In this document: piece by piece, positions 51,201-61,914 of the stretch
How the letters are laid out: each line of letters begins with the position of its first letter
How positions within the stretch are numbered: the first letter of the stretch is position 1
Source of the DNA: Callipepla californica brunnescens
Taxonomy: Eukaryota; Chordata; Aves; Galliformes; Odontophoridae
DNA length: 64,000 nucleotides
Direction of reading: 5' to 3'
Assembly (NCBI GenBank): GCA_023055505.1
Contig: JALIRH010000006.1
Location: 26,633,105-26,697,104 of the forward strand
Translations under genes and position numbers: made by a program
Notes under the pieces: model-generated
Seen by the model: only the letters and a program-made list of their open reading frames with translations
Told to the model about the DNA's origin: nothing
Databases searched by the model: none

Positions 51201-54040
51201 CTTCTGTGAGAGCCATTGACAAAAGTAGAAAATGTTTCCTGAACTGGTGAAAGTATTAGAACAAATAGACACTGTGGGCAAAATCCTGCTCTCATTTTAG
51301 ATTCTCTTTTACTTACCCAAATCCTTAAGAGCATGAGAACTTTCTAACTGCAGTGTTGTTCTTTATGTAGATTTAAATGTGATAATAATAACTAGATTCT
51401 CATCATTATTTGTACCCCCACCACCTCCTGGAAATAAATGAGGTGTAACAATCAAATCTCAGGGTACGTGTTAGCCTTCATTAAAGCAAAATTTCACAGA
51501 AGCCAAAGGAATTTGTCTCAGCGAAGACCAGCATGGCACATTTGTCTCAGCAGAAGCTTGCCCCAGTTTGGTCCTCAAAACTGCATCTGCTCTCCAAGGG
51601 AAAGGTGCCTGCTTGATGTAATTTTGGGCCTTGGCTGCTATCTCAACAATGTATTGCTTTGAGTTTTCACTCCTGTGGATATACAATTCTGTGCCATGTA
51701 CAGAATATAAACATATTGGCTATAAAATGAAGAAACTGGGAGAGCTGGAGAAGGCCAATAGGAACTCCTTGGCTAGCTTTGACAACCTGGTGATAAGCTA
51801 TGGGAAAGATGGATCCATAGTCTTCTTGAAAGAATGATAGGCATCAGGCAAAAGTTGTAGTAAGGAAAATTCTTACTAGATTTACAAAAATAATTCTTTA
51901 CAGTTAGGGTGACCAAAAGCTATAACATGCTGTCCAGAGAGGCACTGGGATTCCTATTGATGGAGTAATAGTAAATGCTTTGGACCAGACAGCTTCCATA
52001 CATCCTATCTATTTGTAGTTCTTACAATTCTAGATTGAAAATAAATAAACATTTGGCAGAGATTCAGATGAGTAGTCTTTTAAATCTGAGTTCATACTAA
52101 TAAAAGCTGAAGAATGCAAAGCAGTTGTGACTGTGCCCCAGAGCAGCCCTCAGTCTGTCCTTTGTTTTGAGAAACTCTTTTTCTACCTACCTGGCAGCCA
52201 TCAGTAGAAGCGTTCTGTATGCCCCAGTGAGTGCTCAGAAGGTTCTCACTGATTGCAAGACTGGGAGAAACTACAGGACAAATACAGGCTTCACTGTGTC
52301 AATTTGTCATGGACAAATGGTCCAGAGACCCCATTTTCTGTGTGCCGTGAGTAGAGTTCTGCGCTCTTCACAGTTAGGCCTTTTGCACAGCTGTTAACTT
52401 GTACCTACAGCCTTTTCTGTGCACCTCACTTAAACACAACGTTACACTAATTACATTAATGTGCAATCATTCATAGTCTTTAGTTTAATCCACATGAAGG
52501 TATATTTTAGACTCAACAGTAATTCTATTATTCAGTTGCTCTTAGAAAAACCAACTTCCTGTCACCAAAAATTGCAACACTGTGGTTGCTGAGTTCGGCA
52601 GTGTTTATCTCAACCCAAATCAGGAAATAGATGTTCTAGATGTAACCGTGTGGTTTCTGTTGATTCACTGATATCGTAATGTTTGTGGTAACTGCTGTTC
52701 AGCTGATATTTCAGATTGCGTAGTAGGTGTTGGATGAGACAAAGCATAAAATGTTTACTCAGCACAACAGTGGCGTGTTGCATCAGCATGCCATGAAACT
52801 TGAAACAAGCTCCAAGAAGAACGTGACTCGCGAATTGCAGCTGTCAGCAGTGCTCAGCATGGCGACATTGCTGCTATTTGCTGGTGTTGAGGGAAATTCA
52901 GAAATGTCACACTGCCAGCCTCTAGTTGCAAAATATTCTAAATCCTAGATCTTCAGCACTCAGGCACATACATGGCTTCATGCTGAGGCCTTACTTGTTC
53001 CAATAGCAAGTGTGCATGTTCTTCCAGTGTCTTACAGCCTTCTCACAGCATGGTTGTGGTGGAGCACAAGGAGAGGAGTATAGACTGGGACTGCAGAGCA
53101 CAGTGCAGTCGTGTTAACAGCACGTTGACCTTGCATATACCCCACGTACAGACCCGTAAATATTACCCTTGATATTTGTATAAGTATTGTAAGGCATGTG
53201 AATGAGAACTTCTACTGAAAGCAGGATAACTTCCTGATGGGTCTTCTTCATTGCATGCATTTTTGCAAGGATAAAGACCGTTCATATCAGCTATGTGAGA
53301 AAGATGAGAGATGAATGAGAAGTTTAAATGCTAAGTGTATTTCTTTATACAACTTTATATTTGGAGTTTAATGAGCTACTTATGAAATAATTTAAATAAT
53401 ACGTATGTTTTAAAAAGAAATTTAAATCTACAGACAGCTTGATGGATTGGTGCAATTAGAATAATTTACATTTACCACATAGACCATGGATGTTATTCCT
53501 GATTGTGGTTATACACATGCACTTTTGCATGGCCATAAAAAGACATGATTTTGTTTTATCAAGTGAGTTTCTTGTAAATATCTTCAGCCATTGGTGATAA
53601 CTGCGAGTACTTCCATCAATAAAGGAATTCATATAAAATGATCTGATTTCCTGAAATGCATCAGCTAAATAAGCAGCTTAGCTGTTCCATAAAATCAACT
53701 GAAAAGCCTTCCTCTTGGGTCTGGCTACTATCATTATGTCAGATCAGTAAGAGGTTTGTGGTATGTGATTTTTTTACTACTGCTGGTTTATAAGTAGCTA
53801 AAGGCCATAATGATCTGTTGAATTGGTGAGGGAAAGCACACCGAAAGTTCTTAGTGGTAGTGATGGGAAGCTGCATGTTACTGCTATTAAAACTCCACTC
53901 TTGCCTTAAAAAAGTTTCTCAGACAACTAGCAGTCTAGAAATAAATACAATTCTGTTGAAAATTATGAATATATAATTGGTATATAGCTCTTGTAAGCCT
54001 AGTTTTGTGTTTAAATTGACATATGTCTTTAGACACATGA
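48268..54040. other. Intergenic, no gene recognised
   Basis: This is unique AT-rich sequence with a short (TA)n run near 51123-51136. Three RUNX-like sites lie at 52581-52690. Open frames are short and unremarkable. Confidence 0.5.
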
Positions 54041-54219
54041 ACAGAACAGGCTGCCCAGGGAGGTCATGGAGTCACTGTCCCTGGAGGTATTTAAGAACCA
54101 TGTAAATGTGGCACTGAGGGACATGATTTAGAGGGCATGGTAGGGATGGGTTGATGGTTGGATGAGACAATCTTAGTGGTCTTTTTTAACCTTAGTGATC
54201 CTTTGGTTCTATGACTCTT
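54041..54219 (+). mobile_element. CR1 LINE 3' end fragment
   Basis: This is typical plus-strand CR1 3' text: AACAGGCTGCCCAGGGAGGT, GTCCCTGGAGGTATTTAAGA, GTGGCACTGAGGGACATG and TTCTATGACTCT at the end. It is the same subtype as the older, interrupted copy at 47789-48267. Confidence 0.94.
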
Positions 54220-54340
54220 TGAACCCTGAGTAAGTTCCATAAGCAATAGCTTTGAATAAAAGCTTGGTTTACAGCACAGCGGAATCCTTCAGGTGGTCTG
54301 ATTACTGTAGTAAGTTATCATCATTTATTTCCTGTCTTCA

Positions 54341-54590
54341 CAGAATCACAGGATTGCAGGGGTTGGAAGGAATCTCATTGAGTCCAACCCTGCTGTTAAA
54401 GCAGGTACCCTACAGTAGGTCACATAGGTAGGCATCCAGGTGGGTCTTGAATGTCTCCATAGAAGGAGACTCCACATTCTCCTGGGCAGCCTGTTCCAGT
54501 GCTCCCTCACCCTTACTGTAAAGAAGTTCTTCCCCCTACTTGAACTTCCAATGTTCAAGTTTTAGCCCATTGTCTGAGTGTTAGGCCACC
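54341..54590 (-). mobile_element. CR1 LINE 3' end fragment
   Basis: The plus strand reads CAGAATCACAGGATTGCAGG, GGTTGGAAGGAATCTCATTG, TGTTAAAGCAGGTACCCTAC and GGAGACTCCACATTCTCCTG, the reversed 3' end of a CR1. The 5' break is near 54580-54590. Confidence 0.94.
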
Positions 54591-55549
54591 TTTCTAGGAA
54601 ACAGTAGAAAGCAACAATGTCAAAAAACACTGACTAGCACAAATTATTTCAGTTGTATTTTTTGCATCTCAGTAGTTAATTTCATACAAAAATGATAGGT
54701 TTGGAGGGTTTTTAAAGTGTCTCATTATTGGGCAGTCAGAATTGATTCCTCTGCCATGCCTGGTTTTAACCTTACTGACCTAAATAGGGATAATTTCAAC
54801 CAGAGTGAGAACGTGGAGATAATAGGTATCAGTGGTTTCATTTAAATTTTTGCTAGTTAAATATGAAATCGAATTTTCAATTAAAATGTCAATTATTATT
54901 GTTATTATTTTTTAATGGATTGCTTGTGGCAAAGACAAAGGATCAGTGACATTCTACAGGTTCATGCCTGGATATACCACCATGAGAGCAGTTGCTAGGC
55001 TGCATTGCAGTGATGAAACAGAGGTCTGAACCGTCTTCTGCAGAAAGAATCAGATCCTATAAAGATTAAAATGGCTAAAACAGGGCTGAGACAGACTTTG
55101 GGTGCCAGTTTAGAAACCTCATCTGAGTTGTTCTCTGCTCCCTAGCACTACGATGCCCTGGGCTGACCGGCTCCATTTCAAAAGCCTCATCCACCTCCAT
55201 CCTACACCATGCTGGGATACAGGCTTTAAGCAGAACAGGTCTCAAGGGCCCTGATCTGGGACGTGTGATGAGAAAACCTGTTGAATACATGGATAGAATC
55301 GGCTGCCTGCTGTCCTGCCCTCCACCCCAATGCATCTGAAGTGTTTTGAAAATGCAGGTGGGTGACAAGCCCTTGTTTGATTCAGAGGCCAGAAGAGTGA
55401 GCCAGGAAGTGGGGTGCACTGCTTCACTTCCCTTCTTGGCAGAAGATGCAAACCTGCAGCATCAAGGGGTGTGTAACAACCCAGCTGCGTGCCTGGGACA
55501 GGGCAGGAAAAGAAGAGCATGGCTCAGACAGCTGTCCTGAAGCTGCAGG
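54591..55549. other. Intergenic, no gene recognised
   Basis: The first 480 nt are AT-rich. From about 55080 the GC content rises toward the CpG patch at 55550-55860. Overlapping frames on both strands (55075-55540) share no recognised domain. Confidence 0.5.
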
Positions 55550-55860
55550 GGAGGGAGGTGCCGCTGCGCTAGTGCTGATGTATCAGTAATCTGCTTCTGC
55601 TTTCAGGTTTGCTACAGCAACCACCGAGCAAAGAGGCAGCGGCCCAGCACCCAGCGCTGACAGGAACACTGCGGCAAGTGACGTCAGAGCAGCTGCGTGT
55701 CCTCATGAGCAGGGCACGGCCGGCTGACGTGCGGTGCTCCGGTGTTGCTGTGCCGTCAGTCCCGGGCGCTGCATTCCGACAGAAGAGGGCCTCCCAAGCT
55801 TCGCCTTCAGCGACGCGGGTCCTGAGGCGTGGGGGTAGGAGCCCGCTTGTGTTCTGATGG
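55550..55860. promoter_or_regulatory. Orphan CpG-rich patch with perfect CRE; possible promoter or exon
   Basis: More than twenty CpGs fall within about 310 nt of otherwise AT-rich desert. A full palindromic CRE, TGACGTCA, sits at 55679-55686. On the plus strand a strong acceptor-like CTGCTTCTGCTTTCAG ends at 55606, and a donor-like GG|GTAGGAG lies near 55832, so an exon of about 225 nt is possible. An 82-codon plus frame (55609-55857) and a 98-codon minus frame are both open, which high GC explains without coding. No protein family is recognised, and it does not match the expected TMEM196 first exon. Confidence 0.4.
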
Positions 55861-58349
55861 AGCAAAGCGGATCTGATGAGATATGCTTAGGCCGCTCCTA
55901 TTTTATTTTATTTTTTTCCCTAATAGCACAACAGCGCTATTAGGTAGAGCAAATTCTCAGTTACAAAACGTTATTTTTCAGCATAAGCACTACCATTAGC
56001 CTATTTTTGCTTGCACTGAACAAGAAGAGCCCGCATGCTGTGCTCATAGCAGTCTGCACCAGTGAAGGTGACCCAGTGTCACTGTCACCACTGCTGAGAT
56101 GCACAACCCACCATCTCACTGTACTCACATCCACTGTTCAGCCTCCATAAGTAATCAGCAAGTGTCATTGAATGTCAGTGGGTACCATTTTTTCTGCACT
56201 GAGGAATTACACATCCCTTTGTTTCATGCACTTCCATGTCAGACACCTGTCGGACGACCCCTCTGCTGCCATCTGCCACACGGCAACGACGTGTAATGGA
56301 ATATTGGTGGGAAGGTTCAAACTCTACTGCCATCTCACCAACATCCACCATGATGTCATGGGTCAACATAATAAGATAGGAGGCATTACTTTTGGAGCAT
56401 CCCTTGTGAAAGCAGAACTCGGAGTTCCTCTCAAGGTTGCTAGGTTTTTATGTGCCCAGCTCCTGAACAGATTCATGATTTAAGGAAAATAATCTGATCT
56501 CTGTGTCCCAAGAGCAGGAAATATTTCCTCTGGAGAGACAAAGCTCACCTGCTTCTTTCTGGTCAGTATAATACTAAGTACTTCGCTTTCTTACTGTTTT
56601 TATCCTAATGGTACATTGAGCCAGATACCAAAACAGACTTAGGAGATTTCTCTTTCACGGGTAGGCATAGAAGACATCAGGCTTGCAAAACCTAGCTTTC
56701 AGCTACCCAGATCTATTGTACAAGAAACATAAGTGGGATTTAATTTTACACGGTCTGAAATTATGCTTAGTGTCAGTTGGAGTCCATGTTGTACTAATCT
56801 CATTAGAGAAAGTAAAAAAGAAACTCTGATGTTGCTTTAGAGTTCAAATTCAGCTGTACGGCTGAGCTGATGCCAAGTATGAGCTAGAAGCAGTGTGAGG
56901 ACATGCCATGCATTAGTGTTCCCTCAGGAATCTGAGGAGACCCTTTGCTTTAGTATGTGCCAGAACAAAACAGCGTGAAGGCACCCTATGCATGAGAATT
57001 CTTCCAACTTCTTCATGGTCAGATGAGTTGGAGTGTGGTCCAAGGGTCAGATCTTCCAAAGCAATGTGGCTTCAGCAGCCAGGCTAATTTTTAACTAGGC
57101 AGAGAACAGTGGACACTTAAGAGGAAAATGTCTACTGACATTTATCACTGCAAGTGTATTCCAATTAAATCTTCATAATATTATAATAGATTTTTTTTTC
57201 TGGAAAGTTGCTGTCATTTCATACTTAGGTAGTATTTATTTATTTGCATTTCCTAAACGTGTATATTTAGAATTATGCCTGGGTTGATCCTTTATTTTGG
57301 ATGAGCTGTCTTACACTGATTTGGAGATTGAGAATAATTGAACTTTTTGACGGTCACACACTTTTGCTAGGAAATATTACACATGTTTATATGGAAAAGG
57401 ATTTAAAGTTCTTATATTTATAAAGTGAGATCAGCCTGCCAAGTTATGAAACTTTATTTGGAAATAAAGTTTTTACTTAAGTGTTCGTTAGACACTAGTA
57501 TAAACACTGGAAATTTAAATGCCAAAGATATGAGTATCACCAAAGGAGATTTAAAATTAGACTCTTCATTACACATAAATATGCTGTTTTGACAGACCGT
57601 CTTCTCTTTGCCAGGAAGCTAGTGGGCATCTGTTATGCTTCCATTCCTTGACAAGCCCAGTGAATAGTCTGGAAGTCCCCAGAATGTACATCTATTTGAA
57701 AACAAAAGCAAATCATTCACAGCAAACCTTCAGAGTTCAAGCATGAGCCTTTTATTTGGGGTTAAGAGCAGAAAATTTGGGGGAGTCAGGAGTCATCTTA
57801 AAGATTTACATATACTGCAAACTATAAACATAGGTGCTCCAAAGGGTGAATGAATGTTCCATATACCTTGGGAGGATTGCACTACTTTGTAATGTTCAAC
57901 GTGATGCGGTTTAGGGGCCTGATTCTTACATTTATGTCAGTGCAAGCCAAGAGTAATTATCGAAGTCATTGTTCTCATCTCAATATTAGATGGCCATTCA
58001 AGACAGAATCCGTATTTGAGACAGTTGTCTGGGTTTTACTTGTATTATAAGTCTGAGTTCAGTTGCTTTCAGTGGGTGCTTAAGCATTTCCTTATTGACC
58101 TCTTTATATATAACCTTCGAAATTTAGGGTTTTAAAAGTTTGGGTCCCTGCAATCTTCATAAAGCATAAACAAATCACTTTAAATCTTTTTCATTATTTT
58201 ATATGCATGAGATTTTCAAATCAAATATTTAATGTAATACTCCACAGCGTGGAGTAGTCCCAGCGTATGAAGTAAAGAATAAACTGAACACATAAAATGT
58301 TAAAGAATTTTGAAACGCATTAAGTAGACCTACGTTGTATATCTTTCTG

Positions 58350-58392
58350 GTTTTTTTTTCTTTTTTTTTCTTATTTATTTATTTATTTATTG
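58350..58392. repeat. T-rich and (TTTA)n simple repeat
   Basis: Poly-T runs are followed by about five TTTA units. Confidence 0.85.
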
Positions 58393-58689
58393 CCATTAGA
58401 TGATTTGCCAATACTTTGCTATATCTTTTTTTTTTTCTTTATAATTTTCAGCTTTGCAATGGGCTATTGTTGAGCCTATACAAGCTCATCACCACAATGG
58501 CAGAATCACCAGGTAGTTAAGATTATGTTGCAACACTGACTTGACTACTAAGTTGCTACAAATTTAGTATCTATTCATCAGAGGATCTGTTTTCTTGAAT
58601 GTTCTTTCTGACTGCATTACTTGCCAAAACGCTCTTGTGACCAAAGTCCCTAGCACAGACTCTGAAAAAGCTAATGTATATTGTTGGAG

Positions 58690-58960
58690 GGGGGAAGAAG
58701 CATTCCCTCTTGAGAACGCCATTTAACATAAGGCAAACATCTTTCTTTTGACAGACGGGAATGTAATCTCCGTGTAGTCGTTCAGCTTTGTTTGACAGAT
58801 AGCTTTGAAAGCTGGAGAGAGCTGAGCTGTCTCTGTGCAGAGCTATGCACGAGTCTCAAGTGCTAGGTATGTCTGTGCCACGCAATGAGCTTTTAAGATC
58901 CTGGGTCTGTAGGCATTGGTGTCAAAGTAAACTTACCGGCCTGAAACAAACTCAGGTAAA
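58690..58960. promoter_or_regulatory. Enhancer-like block with paired TGACAG sites (candidate)
   Basis: Two MEIS/TALE-type TGACAG sites (58749-58754 and 58793-58798) bracket a TEAD-type GGAATGT (58758-58764). The surrounding sequence is of moderate GC, with no repeat and no frame. Regulatory function is inference. Confidence 0.28.
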
Positions 58961-60760
58961 AGATTTGTCCGTTGCATTCTAAAATACAAGGAATTTATTT
59001 TCCTCATCACCCAGAGTGGTAAAATAAGCCAGATGTCTGTAAAGAAATGGAGAGTTGAGAGGGGATGAAATTTTATTCAATTTCAAAATCCTTGCAGAAG
59101 GATTAAAGATTAATTCCAGTCAGGAAAAGATGAGAACTCTTAGCCTGCTGGCTGTCAGTCCAGTGTAGATTTGGTAAGGCAGGGATAAATGGGATAAATA
59201 GTTAAAGCTACTGTCATAATTTGTAAGCACAGAAAAAGAATAAGTTTATATGGAAAAATTGGAAAGGGTTTAACAAAGAACTTAAAAAAAAAAAAAAGAA
59301 GAAGTGATGTCTGGAAATCTGCCCCAGAAGCTCATCCAAGAAAAGGTTAAAGCATATCTTGACCCCCAGTTTTGCAAGGCTCCTTAATTTAGCAGACAAT
59401 AGCATAATGAGAGCTGGTGCCTGGGAAATAAAGCCAAATAATTCTGTGTAGAAGCACATCACTTTAAAATGGGAAAAAAATCTGCTCATTGGAATAAGGG
59501 AGGTGATAGATTCCATCTTCTGAAGTCTTTAAATAAAGAACAGATTTCATTCTAAAAATAACTGTTGCTCACACAGATGTTATGTGATTGATATGAGGAT
59601 TATCAGGTGAAGTATAATTTCTTGGGCCATACAAAAGGAAAACCAAGTTGGTCATAAGGTGGCTTCCAGTATCAAAATCTGTTCTGGTTTTTCCTCATGT
59701 TTGAATGTTTTACTTTACAACTTTAACAGTGTTATTCATCTTTTACACACTATTTTTAACAGTTGCAAAATATGGTGCCTTTTGTGGGGTTTACATCCAG
59801 AACTCCTGGGACATCTCTGCTGCTGCCACCCCAGTACTGCTGTCAATATTAGCTTACTGTCCTCTGTGTAAAGGTTACTAACAGAGCCCTGACACTCATA
59901 CTGTACCAGAGTGCTACACTGCAAATAAAGAGTCCTTGGAAAAATGTTACCTGCTAGCATTCCTGGAGTTTATGCCTGGATTTGGCAGAGGAAGGCAGCA
60001 ATGGTATCCGTAAGTGGAGCAAACCACTGGAATTCAGTGGTTTGTTAGTCTGAGTGTTTGGGATTCATGGTTTAGATTTAGATTCACCTCAGACATTGTC
60101 TGTTAGATGAATGCATTGATCAGTGTTTGCCTTCTTTGGGTGGAGGAGGCAAGAATGTATTCAATACTAAGCACTTTAAAGGTTGTCGCTTTATTTTAAT
60201 AGAAGGGGAGAAATAAGAAAAAGTACAAGGCATGACCTCTTGCACAGGAATGAGGTGGGAGGGAATAAAGGGTTTGCCTTCCTTTGTGGAAGCTGCACAA
60301 GCTTGTGGACTCAGTCACGATGTGTCTCACACTAGTTACCAGTAATTGGATGTGAGCAGGAAATCTTTATGCCTCTTAGACCCTTTTAAATCCGTACTTA
60401 CTTTCTTAGGCATGGAAAGCGAGGTTGTGTTGACTCATATACCTGTTTCTTTTCAGTGGAATTACATGCAACACTGCAGTGACACTTCACAGTTCAGGGC
60501 TTTTCCAGTGCATGCTGTGTTCCCATTGTACATCATGCCAGTTTGGAAAAAAATGATTTTCATGGATGCGGAGTAATTTTAAATTTGTATACAGTCAACC
60601 TATTCAGCATGCTATAAACTGAATGTATTTTTAGAAGGACTCATTGCAGCTTATGGCAGGGTTAAAACTGGATTTCAGGAAGAATCTCTGGGATAAAAAA
60701 AACCCTTTCCACTTGATTACAAAGCAACATTTCCCTGATGTGAAAGTCATTAAAGCAACC

Positions 60761-60775
60761 TGCTGTGAGTCAGCA
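60761..60775 (+). promoter_or_regulatory. MAF/AP-1-type site
   Basis: TGCTGTGAGTCAGCA contains the extended TGAGTCAGCA half of a MAF recognition element with a TGCTG on the other side. It closely resembles NF-E2/NRF2-MAF sites. The match is seen directly; binding is not known. Confidence 0.4.
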
Positions 60776-61805
60776 GTTAAAGAATGTAAAAGATACCTTA
60801 TAGCAAATCAGATGTAACACAAGGGAAAAAACAAACCAATTGCCAATTTGTTCTCAGGTCTCATGTGAGGGAATCACAAAGCAACTGGAAGGTCGCTCTG
60901 CACAGCTAAAACAATTGGCAGAATATTTATCCTGTGGCTTAAACATTTCTTCACTGAACTACTTCATTGAACTATATGACAAGAGAGACCTTGGTGCAGC
61001 CCCCTAGATGTTTTGCTCCAAATCAAATTTGCTCCCTTCTGAAGCAGAACTCTGCTTCTACAACAAAGCAAGTCTCTCCAGGCACATAACTTTCTTCTGA
61101 AATTCCAGCTACTGATTCATGCCACCCAGTTCGCTCTTTTCTATCTGAACACCAAACTGTTATTTCTACAACTTCATAGTTGAAAAGAAAAAGAGCCTTC
61201 CTCAGCAAGATTCCCACATTCACTCAGAATTCCTCATGTTAATATTATTAAACAAGGTAATTTTCACATCTTCAATCAAATTTTGTTTTATAATAATCTG
61301 GAGATTGTGTGTCTATCTGGATTGCCCTTGTTTAAATTCTAAAAATATTCAGTGTCTCAGGGTGCCAGTACAGCAACCTCGTGGAACTTGTTGGAGATTT
61401 ATAATAGAGCTGAAGATGTCCCTTTGATACAGGAAGTGAAAACTAGTAAGAACAATTTCATGCAGAAGGGTTATGTCTGTAACGATAGTATAGTAAGATA
61501 CCAATCTGCTTTTAGATATCCTTAGGCTTTTAAGTTATAGAAATCCCCTTTGAAGTTCTTAACCTGTCTGGGGCCCTAAATGATTAACTCATTTTAATCT
61601 CCTTTATGATCTATCTTCAAAATCATGATCTCAAGGCAAAAATTTATATAAATGTCTTTATTTGTGATTGAGACTTACTGCATATAAATTTCATGTTGAA
61701 TCTGACCTGCCTTACAGTTCTTTGTACCTCTCCAGAACATCTGAAAGGAAACTGATGCAACAAATAAATACAATGCCAGAGAAGGATTTTGATATAAATG
61801 TGGTG

Positions 61806-61914
61806 ATATGCAAGACCTGCCTGGGTGCTTTCCTGTGCAACCTACTGTAGGGAACTTGCTTTAGCAGGGGGTTGGACTCAAGGATCCCAGAGGTCCCTTC
61901 CATGATTTTGTGAT
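61806..61914 (+). mobile_element. CR1 LINE 3' end fragment
   Basis: The plus strand reads ATATGCAAGACCTGCCTGGG, GTGCAACCTACTGTAGGGAA, TTTAGCAGGGGGTTGGACTC and a tail ending ATGATTTTGTGATATG. It is a CR1 3' end of the same general type as the minus-strand copies at 47862 and 54341. Confidence 0.93.

Larger units (their letters stand above)
55861..61805. other. Intergenic, no gene recognised
   Basis: This is unique sequence with T-rich and (TTTA)n tracts at about 58350-58392 and an A-run near 59284-59297. Motif-dense, enhancer-like stretches lie at 58690-58960 and 60730-60960. No exon or RNA gene is supported. Confidence 0.5.
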
